NCBI RefSeq assembly: GCF_946893725.1
Contig: NZ_CAMPPE010000002.1
Location: forward strand, 186,001-250,000
DNA from: Anaerococcus sp. Marseille-Q5996
Lineage (GTDB): Bacteria; Bacillota; Clostridia; Tissierellales; Peptoniphilaceae
Reading direction: 5' to 3'
DNA: 64,000 nt
Under the pieces are notes generated by a model. That model saw only the letters and a list, made by a program, of their open reading frames with translations. It was not told where the DNA came from and made no database searches. Within the stretch, counting starts at the first letter, position 1. Every line of letters begins with the position of its first letter. Of the stretch, positions 16,570-25,561 are shown piece by piece. The position numbers and the translations under genes were made by a program.

Positions 16570-17694
16570 ATGGATAGTGTTTTAGCATTAGTATACAGCT
16601 CAGAATTTAATCCAGCGGCTTATGGTGAATTATGTAAGGTTAGGCCTGATTATATGCTACCATATGCTGGTAGATATAGGATTATAGACTTTACTTTATC
16701 AAATTTAACAAATTACGACATTAGCAATGTAATTTTATATGCAGGAAACAGGATGCGTTCTACCCTAGATCACATTGGCGATGGTAGAAGCTGGGAGCTT
16801 AATAGAAGACGAGGTGGACTTACAATTAATCCTCCTAATTTCGATGTTAAAAATGCTTCGGAAATAGAAAGATATTTTGATACCCTAAGGGCATTTGAAG
16901 AAAGTAATGCCGATTATATATTTGTTACAAATCCTATGTATATCAATAAAGTTGATATAGGAGATGCAAAAGAGCAACTTAAAAATCAAGGCAACGATGT
17001 TCTGATATTTACAAAAAAAACAGAAGATAAGGATGGTTTTTTCCTAAACCGTAAAATAATTAATTCAAACGAAGAAGGAAAGCCAGATAATGCAGGCTTA
17101 AATCTAGGCACAAGTGATGAATTTGATTTATTTGCTGGATCTATTCTAATTAAGCGTGAATTATTTATAAAAGTATTAAGATATGCTGAAGAAAAAAATT
17201 CTGTTTCTAATTTACTAAATGCAATTTTTGAATACCCTGAAAATTTAGACATAGACTTTTATAGGGTTAATAATCAACTAGAAATCGTAATGGATACCAA
17301 TTCATTTTTTGATTCCAATATTAAACTACTAGACAGAGAATATTTTGACAATTTATTTTACAACGACGGTTTGGTTTATACAAAATCAAAAGATGAGCCT
17401 TCCACTTCCTATACTAAAGAAAGTAAAGTAAAGAATTCATTGATAGCTAATGGCGCAATTATAGAAGGCGAGGTAGAAAATTCGATAATATTTAGGGGAG
17501 TTCAAGTAAAAAAAGGTGCTGTAATTAAAAACTCAATTATTTTCCAAGATAGTATTATTGGCGAAGACTCTATATTAAATTTTGTAATTACTGAGAAGGG
17601 CACCCATGTAGGAAAAAATGTGAAATTATTTGGAAATAGATCTCATCCTTTCGTATCAAGTAAAAATGAAGTTTTAGAAGATTGGAGTTACTAA
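16570..17694 (+). CDS. glgD: GlgD-type ADP-glucose pyrophosphorylase subunit
   Basis: 374 aa from the ATG at 16570, which has GGGGAGG upstream; an earlier in-frame TTG would put that site inside the gene. Same two-domain plan as GlgC (LPYAGRYRIIDFTLSNLTNY, C-terminal helix repeats), but the GGxGxRL nucleotide loop is replaced by VYSSEFNPAAYG, so it cannot act as the catalytic subunit. In Bacillus, GlgD is the partner that raises GlgC activity. The stop overlaps the glgA start by 1 bp. Confidence 0.92.
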   Translation: MDSVLALVYSSEFNPAAYGELCKVRPDYMLPYAGRYRIIDFTLSNLTNYDISNVILYAGNRMRSTLDHIGDGRSWELNRRRGGLTINPPNFDVKNASEIERYFDTLRAFEESNADYIFVTNPMYINKVDIGDAKEQLKNQGNDVLIFTKKTEDKDGFFLNRKIINSNEEGKPDNAGLNLGTSDEFDLFAGSILIKRELFIKVLRYAEEKNSVSNLLNAIFEYPENLDIDFYRVNNQLEIVMDTNSFFDSNIKLLDREYFDNLFYNDGLVYTKSKDEPSTSYTKESKVKNSLIANGAIIEGEVENSIIFRGVQVKKGAVIKNSIIFQDSIIGEDSILNFVITEKGTHVGKNVKLFGNRSHPFVSSKNEVLEDWSY

Positions 17695-19124
17695 TGAATG
17701 TTCTATTTCTGACAGCTGAAGCTGTACCTTTTGTAAAAACAGGGGGACTTGCAGATGTTGCAGGTTCCCTTCCAAAAGAACTTGTTAATCTTGGAGCAGA
17801 TGTCAGAGTTGTATTGCCACTTTATAGCACAATTGATGAATCATATAAATCAAAGATGGAAAAGATTACGGAATTTTATGTCGATCTTGATTGGAAACAC
17901 CAGTATGCTGGAGTATACGGTCTTGAATTTAATGGTGTGAAATATTATTTTATTGATAACATGGAATATTTTGACCGTGACCATCCATATGGATTTGATG
18001 ATGATGCAGAAAGATTTATATTCTATTCTAAAGCTTGCACACTATTAGGTAAAGAAATTAATTTTAAACCAGATATTATCCACACAAACGACTGGCATAC
18101 AGCTATGGTAAATGTTTTAGTAAATGATTATAGGCGTGGAGATAGTTACTATGATGATATTAGAACCTTATTTACTATTCACAATTTAAAGTATCAAGGA
18201 GTATTTGACCCTGAGAATTTAAGATTAGCAGGGCTTGATGGTTCATATTTTAACGAAAATGATTTAAAATTTTATGATGCCATTAACTTTATGAAAGCTG
18301 GAATAATTCATGCGACAGCTGTAAATACAGTTTCAGAAAATTATGCTAGAGAGATTCATTATCCATTTTATGGAGAAGGCCTAGATGGTATTATCCGCCA
18401 ATATGACTACAAGCTTTCTGGTATTGTTAATGGTATTGATTATAAAGAATGGAATCCAAAAACTGATAAAATGATAGATCAAAACTTTGATGTAGATAGT
18501 ATTGATAAAAAAGTTTTAAATAAGCTTGCCCTTCAAGAAGCCTATGGATTACCAAAAAGGGAAGATGTTCCTATGATAGGACTTGTTTCTAGACTAAATG
18601 AAATGAAGGGTATGGATTTAATAAGATATATTTTGGATGAATTATTGCAAGAGGATATTCAATTTGTTTTACTTGGAACAGGTGATTATACTTATGAAGA
18701 AATGTTTAATTACTTTGCATGGAAATATCCAGAAAAAATGTCTAGTAGAATTTATTTTGGTGGAGCAGAAGCCCACAAAATATATGCAGCTAGTGATTTT
18801 TATCTTATGCCATCTATATCTGAACCATGTGGTATTAGCCAATTAATTGCTATGCGTTACGGTACATTACCAATAGTTCGTGAGGCTGGTGGACTAAAGG
18901 ATACTGTTATTCCTTATAACGAATATACTGTGGAAGGTACTGGATATTCATTTTCAAATATTAATGCCCATGAGCTTTTATTTACAATAAAAAATGCTAT
19001 AAACATCTATAATACTCAAAAAGAAAATCATAATAGATTAATAAAAAATGCAATGATCCAAGACATCGACTGGAAAATGTCAGCTACTAAATACTTAGAC
19101 TTATATGAGGATATAAAAGCTTAG
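17694..19124 (+). CDS. glgA: Glycogen synthase GlgA (GT5)
   Basis: 476 aa from the ATG at 17694 (MNVLFLTAEAVPF), the conserved family start; upstream in-frame TTG ignored. Uses ADP-glucose to extend alpha-1,4-glucan. The KxGGL motif (VKTGGLADVAGSLP) and the catalytic E-x7-E region (SEPCGISQLIAMRYG) are intact, with GIDYKEWNP and GGLKDTV as in active GT5 enzymes. TAATG overlap with glgD. Confidence 0.95.
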   Translation: MNVLFLTAEAVPFVKTGGLADVAGSLPKELVNLGADVRVVLPLYSTIDESYKSKMEKITEFYVDLDWKHQYAGVYGLEFNGVKYYFIDNMEYFDRDHPYGFDDDAERFIFYSKACTLLGKEINFKPDIIHTNDWHTAMVNVLVNDYRRGDSYYDDIRTLFTIHNLKYQGVFDPENLRLAGLDGSYFNENDLKFYDAINFMKAGIIHATAVNTVSENYAREIHYPFYGEGLDGIIRQYDYKLSGIVNGIDYKEWNPKTDKMIDQNFDVDSIDKKVLNKLALQEAYGLPKREDVPMIGLVSRLNEMKGMDLIRYILDELLQEDIQFVLLGTGDYTYEEMFNYFAWKYPEKMSSRIYFGGAEAHKIYAASDFYLMPSISEPCGISQLIAMRYGTLPIVREAGGLKDTVIPYNEYTVEGTGYSFSNINAHELLFTIKNAINIYNTQKENHNRLIKNAMIQDIDWKMSATKYLDLYEDIKA

Positions 19125-19125
19125 G

Positions 19126-21384
19126 ATGATTACAAATAAAGAAATAATTATAGAAAGAATACAAAATTATTTGTATTCTTTTTATGCTAAAGACATAAAA
19201 ACGGCTAGGGAAAATGAGATTTATGATTGTCTTTGTAGATACCTTATGGAGATAGTTGGCAAAAAATGGGTTGATACAAAGAAAATAAAAGAAGGTTATG
19301 AAGTTTACATTTTAAGCTTTGAATACCTACCTGGTAGATTTTTAGGAAATGTAATATATAAATTAGATTTAGAATCTGAAATTAGATCAGCTCTCGATGA
19401 AATGGGATTTTCTTATGAAAATATTTTGAAACATGATCCAGAACCAGATCTAGGAATTGCAGATATGGGCATAGGCTCATCTTATTTGATAAATGAACTT
19501 TCAAACAAAAAAATAAAAGCAACTGCTTATGCCTTACGTTATGAATCTGGCAACTTCAAGCAAGTGATAAAAGATGGAATGCAAAGGGCAGAAACATCAT
19601 CATGGCTTAAAAATGGATCTAATTGGGAACATAGAAAATCTTTCACAAATGAAATAGAAATCTATGGAAAAAAGCATAAAACTATAACCTATGATATGCC
19701 AGTAATCTCTGATGATGCAAGTTTTATAAATACCCTTAGATTATTTAAGTCAGAACCAAGTAAAAGTATTAGTTTAAGCAAATTTTCAAAAGGTGATATT
19801 ATAGATGCATATGATGATTACATCAATAATAGCGCAATTACAGAATTTTTATATGTAGATGATTCTTCTTATGAAGGTAAGATTTTAAGGCTTAAACAAG
19901 AATATTTTTTCTCAGCATCTGCTATGAGAGATTTCATTCGTCGATATATCTTATATTATAAAGACATAAAAAATATTAATAAGCAAACAAATGTAATTAT
20001 AAATGATATTCATCCAACCCTTGCCCTTATAGAATTTATAAGAATATTAAAATCTGACTATAATTTTTCTACAAAACTAGCTATTCAATACACTAGAGAT
20101 ATTTTTTATCATTTGGTATTTTCAATAACTGATGATTCTTTGGAACGTTATCCAGTTGATGAAATTAGGAAAATGAATCCTGATATATTAACAACCATAA
20201 CTGATGTTCAAAACGAGTTAATAGCTGAAGAAAATTTCAATCCATTTATTAAAGATGGCTTTGTGATCTTTAGAAATATAAATATAGCCCTAAGTAAGGA
20301 TTACTTTTTTTTATCAAAATCATTATCTGATAATAGAAAAAGTAATAGGAGTTACTCCTATGTTAATCTTGGTACAGACAGGCTAATGTATGCTAAAAGT
20401 GCTAATTCTAATCTGACTGAGTATTTGAAAAACTATGATATAGATATTACAAAAACTGATGATTTTAATAAATTCAAATTATTTGTTAAGGATAAGGATT
20501 TTTTAGATGGACTTGAGAAAATTAAATTTAAGAATAAAAAATCATTTGTAGAATCATTAAATGATAAAGAAAAAAATATAAATCCTTACTCAATATTTGA
20601 TATGCAATTATCTATTATGCATGAAAGCAAAAGACAGATATTAAATGCAATGGCTATCGCTTATGAATTTTACTTTTTAAGAGATAACAGAAATGCATAT
20701 GCAATTCCAAAAACTTATATATTTTCCGGGAAGGCCAATGAAGGCTATTTTATGGCAAAAGAAACTATTAAATTTATAATTGCTTTAAAAAATCTATTAG
20801 AATCTGATAAGGTAATTAGAGAAAAATTAAAAATAGTATATGTAGAAAATTTATCAGTTGGAGATTTAAGAAAATTATATCCAGCTTGTGATGTCTACTC
20901 CAATTTGACTTATCCACTTTACGATAACCAAAATTTTGATATTTTAAATTCTATATTCAATATGTCAAATATAATATCAACTAGAGGAGGCATTGTGGAT
21001 AATATAGAAAAAGATAATGAATTTTATCTCTTAGATGATAGCTACAAAACTTATGAAAAGAGACGAGAAAATAAATCTCATAAATTAGACGATGTTATTA
21101 GTCAGAATAGAAAAGTTAAATATACTATAGAAAATTTACTAAAAGAATCTCGAGAAAACTTTCCTTATGATTTCAAAAGCTTATATGAAGAAATAATTTT
21201 GTATAATGATTCTTTTGAAATATTTTTAGACTTGGAAAATTTAGTCAATATTAGAAGGAAAGTATCCAATGATTATCTTCATCAAGAAATTTGGACTCAA
21301 AAACAGATTGAAAATATTTTATGGGCCAATGAATTTAATTTAAATCACATAAAAAAGGATATGAGTTTTGATAAAAAATTATAG
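19126..21384 (+). CDS. Glycogen phosphorylase homologue lacking the PLP lysine (GlgP-like pseudoenzyme)
   Basis: 752 aa, GT35 fold along the whole length: VYILSFEYLPGRFLGN, ALRYESGNFKQ, RLKQEYFF, DIHPTLALIEFIRIL, HESKRQILNAMAIAYEF, SGKANEGYFMAKETIKF, LKIVYVENL and a W-rich end all match phosphorylase blocks. Catalytic positions are lost. In the block that is EASGTGNMKF in enzymes, an ungapped alignment places Asn608 at the PLP-Schiff-base lysine. GNGGLGRLA is replaced by ADMGIGSSY, YTNHT by FYHLVF, and the KR pair before HEYK by SI. It starts 1 bp after glgA and overlaps pulA by 17 bp, so it is translated with the operon. It cannot degrade glycogen by the known mechanism. Scaffold or regulatory role is inferred. 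Confidence 0.82.
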   Translation: MITNKEIIIERIQNYLYSFYAKDIKTARENEIYDCLCRYLMEIVGKKWVDTKKIKEGYEVYILSFEYLPGRFLGNVIYKLDLESEIRSALDEMGFSYENILKHDPEPDLGIADMGIGSSYLINELSNKKIKATAYALRYESGNFKQVIKDGMQRAETSSWLKNGSNWEHRKSFTNEIEIYGKKHKTITYDMPVISDDASFINTLRLFKSEPSKSISLSKFSKGDIIDAYDDYINNSAITEFLYVDDSSYEGKILRLKQEYFFSASAMRDFIRRYILYYKDIKNINKQTNVIINDIHPTLALIEFIRILKSDYNFSTKLAIQYTRDIFYHLVFSITDDSLERYPVDEIRKMNPDILTTITDVQNELIAEENFNPFIKDGFVIFRNINIALSKDYFFLSKSLSDNRKSNRSYSYVNLGTDRLMYAKSANSNLTEYLKNYDIDITKTDDFNKFKLFVKDKDFLDGLEKIKFKNKKSFVESLNDKEKNINPYSIFDMQLSIMHESKRQILNAMAIAYEFYFLRDNRNAYAIPKTYIFSGKANEGYFMAKETIKFIIALKNLLESDKVIREKLKIVYVENLSVGDLRKLYPACDVYSNLTYPLYDNQNFDILNSIFNMSNIISTRGGIVDNIEKDNEFYLLDDSYKTYEKRRENKSHKLDDVISQNRKVKYTIENLLKESRENFPYDFKSLYEEIILYNDSFEIFLDLENLVNIRRKVSNDYLHQEIWTQKQIENILWANEFNLNHIKKDMSFDKKL

Positions 21385-23248
21385 AAAACTTACCTATGAA
21401 GAAATAAAAGACTATGAATTAGGAGCCATTTACTCTAAAGAAAAAACTATCTTTAGAGTCTTTGCTCCGGAAAAAAGTGTAAAGCTTACATTAACTACTG
21501 ATTATAATAATCCCCGAAAAGATATTTTTCCTATGAAGCAAAATGAATTGGGAGTTTGGGAGATAGAAGTTAGTGGAGATTTGGATGGATATTATTATTC
21601 TTATATTGTAGATGATAAATTTGAAGTAACTGATCCTTATTCATTTACAAGTTCTATAAACTCAATGTATTCAGTGGTTTGCGATATGGGAGAAACTGAT
21701 CCTAAGGGGTTTAGAAAAAGTATAGTGCCACAAATACCCGAAGAAGAAGCAATTATTTATGAAATGTCAGTTAAAAACTACACAGCCGATAAAAGCAGCG
21801 GAGTTATAAACAGAGGAAAATTCTTAGGACTTAGCGAAAAAAATACTAGTTACCATGGATTTAAAACAGGTCTTTCACATTTGAAAGAACTTGGCATAAC
21901 ACATTTGCAATTATTACCAATCTATGACTTTATAAGTGTAGATGAATCTAGCGATAGATTTTTTGATGATGATAATTACAATTGGGGTTATGATCCTGAA
22001 CTTTACTTTGCTCCTGAAGGATCATATTCAACTGACCCACAAGATTCAAAATCAAGGGTCTATGAGCTCAAAAAGATGATTCAAGCTATACATGAAGCAA
22101 ATATTGCTGTAATCATGGATGTAGTTTACAACCATACTTTTAAGTCATATGATTCCAATTTAAATACTTTGGGGCCAAATTATTATTACAGAATGAATAA
22201 TGATGGAACATTTTCAAATGGATCTGGTGTTGGAAATGAAATTGCAAGTGAAAGACCCTTTGTTAGAAAGCTAATAATAGACTCCTTAAAACATTGGGTC
22301 AAGGAGTATAAGATTGATGGATTTCGCTTTGATTTGATGGCCTTAATTGACATAGACACTATAAAAATTGCATTAGAGGAATTAAAGGAAATAAATCCAA
22401 ATTTAATCATCTATGGAGAGCCATGGATGGCCCTTGGTACAACATTGCCTTATGAAAAGCAAATTGTGAAGGGATCCCAAAAATCAAATGATTTTGGAGT
22501 TTTTAATGATATATATAGGGATGCTATAAAGGGTGATACGAATTCATTTGGCATAGGCTATATTCAAGGTAATCACTTTCTTAAACCGACTATAGAAGAG
22601 GCAATTGCTGGATCAATACATTTTGATAAAAAAAGATGGGGATTTACTGACTTTGCATCTGAAACAGTAAACTATTTTAATTGCCATGACAATTTAATTT
22701 TATATGATAAATTACAAATTTCATTGAATAATTTAGACAATATAAATGATTATGTAAAGCTTGCTATTGGACTAATTATGCTATCCTTTGGTAAACCGTT
22801 TTTATATGAAGGAAATGAATTTAACCATAGCAAAAATAATGACAGAAATTCCTACAATTCACCCTTGTTTATAAATGCTATTAATTGGAATGATAAGCAG
22901 GAAAACATAGACGTATTTAATTATACAAAAGACATAATTGCTCTTAGAAAAAATATAAAAGTATTTAATAAAATAGACCCTAATCATATTAGAAAATCTT
23001 TAAGTTTTATGGATAATTTAGAAAATTCTCTTATAATTTATAAAATAAAAGCTAAAAAAGGATTTATTTTGGTTGCTATTAATGCAGGACTTGAAGAAAA
23101 GTTTATTAGTACTAAAAGATTAAATTCTTTTATAGGATATAATGATTTTATAATAGAGAAAATTTTTGATAAAGAGGGTAAATATAATAATATAGAAGAG
23201 GATATAAGCCTCGATAAGTTATCAGTAAATGTATATAAAATATATTAG
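21368..23248 (+). CDS. pulA: Type I pullulanase (GH13_14 debranching enzyme)
   Basis: 626 aa from a TTG start at 21368, with AAAGGA 8 bp upstream; no in-frame ATG gives a full domain. N-terminal CBM48 (FRVFAPEKSVKLTL), then the barrel: VMDVVYNHTF (region I), GFRFDLMALIDID with nucleophile Asp (region II), IIYGEPW with the acid/base Glu (region III) and FNCHDNLILYDKL (region IV). YNWGYDPELYFAPEGSYS is the type I signature. No signal peptide, so it removes alpha-1,6 branches of internal glycogen. The start lies inside the GlgP-like gene. Confidence 0.92.
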   Translation: MIKNYRKLTYEEIKDYELGAIYSKEKTIFRVFAPEKSVKLTLTTDYNNPRKDIFPMKQNELGVWEIEVSGDLDGYYYSYIVDDKFEVTDPYSFTSSINSMYSVVCDMGETDPKGFRKSIVPQIPEEEAIIYEMSVKNYTADKSSGVINRGKFLGLSEKNTSYHGFKTGLSHLKELGITHLQLLPIYDFISVDESSDRFFDDDNYNWGYDPELYFAPEGSYSTDPQDSKSRVYELKKMIQAIHEANIAVIMDVVYNHTFKSYDSNLNTLGPNYYYRMNNDGTFSNGSGVGNEIASERPFVRKLIIDSLKHWVKEYKIDGFRFDLMALIDIDTIKIALEELKEINPNLIIYGEPWMALGTTLPYEKQIVKGSQKSNDFGVFNDIYRDAIKGDTNSFGIGYIQGNHFLKPTIEEAIAGSIHFDKKRWGFTDFASETVNYFNCHDNLILYDKLQISLNNLDNINDYVKLAIGLIMLSFGKPFLYEGNEFNHSKNNDRNSYNSPLFINAINWNDKQENIDVFNYTKDIIALRKNIKVFNKIDPNHIRKSLSFMDNLENSLIIYKIKAKKGFILVAINAGLEEKFISTKRLNSFIGYNDFIIEKIFDKEGKYNNIEEDISLDKLSVNVYKIY

Positions 23249-23257
23249 GAGAAAAAA

Positions 23258-24952
23258 ATGGATTATATAAAAAATTATGAATCTTGGTTAAATAATGAAA
23301 AATTTGATGATTTGACCCGTAAAGAATTAGAAGAAATTAGAGGAAATGATGAAGAAATAAAAGATAGGTTTTATAATTCACTGGAATTTGGAACAGCAGG
23401 TCTTCGTGGAAAACTAGGTGCTGGAACAAACCGTATGAATGAGTATATGGTAGCTCAGGCTAGCCAAGGATTTGCTGATACAATTGCTGAAATGGGAGAA
23501 GATGCAAAAAAAGCTGGTGTTGCTATTTCCTATGATGTACGTCACAAGTCAGAAGAATTTGCAAAAATAACTGCAGAAGTGTTTGCAGCTAATGGCATAA
23601 AAGTTTATATCCATAAAGAAATACAACCTACACCTGTTTTATCTTATACAGTCAGACAATTAAAAACATCAGCAGGAGTAATGATAACAGCTAGCCACAA
23701 TCCTATGGAATATAATGGATATAAGGCTTATAATGCAGAAGGAAGCCAAATTCTAGATGAAACTGCTAATAAAATTTTAGGCCATATTGCCGAACACCCT
23801 GATTTTTTTGAAATTCCACGTTTAGATTTTGAAAAAGGTATTGATGATGGAATTATTGAATGGGTAGATCAAAGTGTGGTTGAAGATTATGTAAAAAAAG
23901 TCTTAGATTGTACTATAAATGAAGATATTGACAAAGATATAAATATTGTATATACACCTCTTAATGGAACTGGAAATAAACTAGTTAGAAGAATCCTTGA
24001 TGAAAGAGGATTCAAAAATATCCACATTGTTCCAGAACAAGAAAACCCAGACCCAAACTTTACTACTGTGGGTTATCCAAACCCAGAAATGCCAGCAGCC
24101 TTTGAATATTCAGAAAAATTAGGAAAAGAGGTTGGAGCAGACTTACTACTTGCAACCGATCCTGATGCTGATAGATGTGCAGTAGAAATAAATGATGGAA
24201 ATGGAAATTTTGTATTTTTAACTGGAAATAAAATTGGTGCCCTACTTACAAACTACATTTTAGAAGCTCTTGATAAAAATGGAGAACTTCCTGAAAATGG
24301 AGCAGTTGTTAAGTCGATTGTAACTGGTGATTTGATAGCTCCGGTTACTAAAAAGTATGGTGTCAAAAAATATGATGTACTAACTGGATTTAAAAACATC
24401 TATGCCGTAGCAAATGAACTTGAGAAAAATAACGACGGAAAATTTATCTTTGGTTTTGAAGAATCAATTGGTTACAATTATAAAGACTTTGTTAGAGATA
24501 AAGATGCTGTAAACTCTGCAATGATGATTGCAGAAATGGCGGCATATTATAAAAAACAAGGAAAATCATTACTAGATGTACTAGATGATATGTATAAAGA
24601 ACACGGATACTACTCAAACGATGTTATCTCTATTACCCTACAAGGGCTCGATGGAAAAGCTCGCATAGGTAGAATCATGGAAGAATTTAGAAACAATCCT
24701 ATAGAATCTCTAGCGGATTTAAAAACTAGAAAAATTATAGATTATAAATTAGATGAAACAGGTCTTCCAAAATCAAATGTACTTAAATACTACTTTGAAG
24801 ATGAATCTTGGGTAGCTATTAGACCATCGGGTACAGAACCAAAAATAAAACTATATATCAACGCAGTTTCTAAGGATAATGAAAAAGCAGCAAACGATAA
24901 AAAAGAACAATTAGAAGATCAAATGCAAAAAATAATTGACAGTGTAGAATAA
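23258..24952 (+). CDS. pgcA: Alpha-phosphoglucomutase / phosphomannomutase
   Basis: 564 aa of the alpha-D-phosphohexomutase family: GTAGLRGKLG, catalytic serine loop TASHNPMEYNGYK, metal loop LLATDPDADRCAVE, sugar loop GFEESIGYN, phosphate loop IRPSGTEPKIKLY. Interconverts glucose-6-P and glucose-1-P, so it supplies GlgC and uses the products of glycogen breakdown. TAGGAG precedes the ATG by 7 bp; a terminator follows at once, ending the operon. Confidence 0.93.
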   Translation: MDYIKNYESWLNNEKFDDLTRKELEEIRGNDEEIKDRFYNSLEFGTAGLRGKLGAGTNRMNEYMVAQASQGFADTIAEMGEDAKKAGVAISYDVRHKSEEFAKITAEVFAANGIKVYIHKEIQPTPVLSYTVRQLKTSAGVMITASHNPMEYNGYKAYNAEGSQILDETANKILGHIAEHPDFFEIPRLDFEKGIDDGIIEWVDQSVVEDYVKKVLDCTINEDIDKDINIVYTPLNGTGNKLVRRILDERGFKNIHIVPEQENPDPNFTTVGYPNPEMPAAFEYSEKLGKEVGADLLLATDPDADRCAVEINDGNGNFVFLTGNKIGALLTNYILEALDKNGELPENGAVVKSIVTGDLIAPVTKKYGVKKYDVLTGFKNIYAVANELEKNNDGKFIFGFEESIGYNYKDFVRDKDAVNSAMMIAEMAAYYKKQGKSLLDVLDDMYKEHGYYSNDVISITLQGLDGKARIGRIMEEFRNNPIESLADLKTRKIIDYKLDETGLPKSNVLKYYFEDESWVAIRPSGTEPKIKLYINAVSKDNEKAANDKKEQLEDQMQKIIDSVE

Positions 24953-24956
24953 ATTA

Positions 24957-24985
24957 AAGCTAGGGTATTAGCCCTAGTTTTTTTG
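24957..24985 (+). terminator. Terminator of the glycogen operon
   Basis: CTAGGG (24960-24965), 6-nt loop, CCCTAG (24972-24977), flanked by A on one side and seven T on the other. Confidence 0.85.
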
Positions 24986-25002
24986 TTTAAACATTTATCA
25001 AG

Positions 25003-25030
25003 TTCAAAAATAAATCATATGTGGTAAAAT
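25003..25030 (+). promoter_or_regulatory. Probable promoter of the FHA-rodA-PBP operon
   Basis: TTCAAA (25003-25008), a 16-bp spacer and TAAAAT (25025-25030) with a TGG extended -10 element. Confidence 0.5.
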
Positions 25031-25057
25031 ATATACAAATCGTAAAGGATGGTTTAT

Positions 25058-25561
25058 ATGGAAAAATTTTTGAAAGCTATTGATGATGTTTTTTCAGTAC
25101 AGGTTATAGGAAATTTAACCCTATACCAATTATTTTCAACAATATTAAAATATATTTTTGTCATAGTAGTTTTTTATTTTATATATTCTATTATTAGAAT
25201 TATTTACTATGATGTAAGAACAACATTGAAAAAAGAACAAGAATCAGATACTTATTTAAAATTACTAAATAGAAATGACGGATTTAGATTTATTGTCCAA
25301 GAATATTATTTTATAGGTGAGGACAACACTATTGGCCGTGACGATAGAAATACTATTTGTATCAAGGATAAGTATTTATCCAAGTTTCACGCCCGCATTA
25401 TCCAAGATGAGGATATTTATTTCCTAGAAGATCTAGAATCTGCAAATGGAACATTTTTAAATGATGAAAAAATAGAAGATGCGATTGAACTAAAGACAAA
25501 TGACATTATCCATATAGGACAAATGCAATTTTTGTTTATCCAAGGTGAAGAAAATGCTTAA
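25058..25561 (+). CDS. Membrane-anchored FHA-domain protein
   Basis: 167 aa from the ATG at 25058; AAAGGATGG overlaps the first in-frame ATG (25049) and fits the second better. One membrane segment (about residues 19-43, YLFST to IIRIIYY), then a cytosolic FHA domain with the phosphothreonine-binding pattern GRDDRN, SKFHARI and NGTFLN. FHA domains read Thr phosphorylation by Ser/Thr kinases. In actinobacteria FHA-RodA-PbpA form one operon, and the same order here suggests kinase control of wall synthesis. Overlaps rodA by 8 bp. Confidence 0.88.
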   Translation: MEKFLKAIDDVFSVQVIGNLTLYQLFSTILKYIFVIVVFYFIYSIIRIIYYDVRTTLKKEQESDTYLKLLNRNDGFRFIVQEYYFIGEDNTIGRDDRNTICIKDKYLSKFHARIIQDEDIYFLEDLESANGTFLNDEKIEDAIELKTNDIIHIGQMQFLFIQGEENA

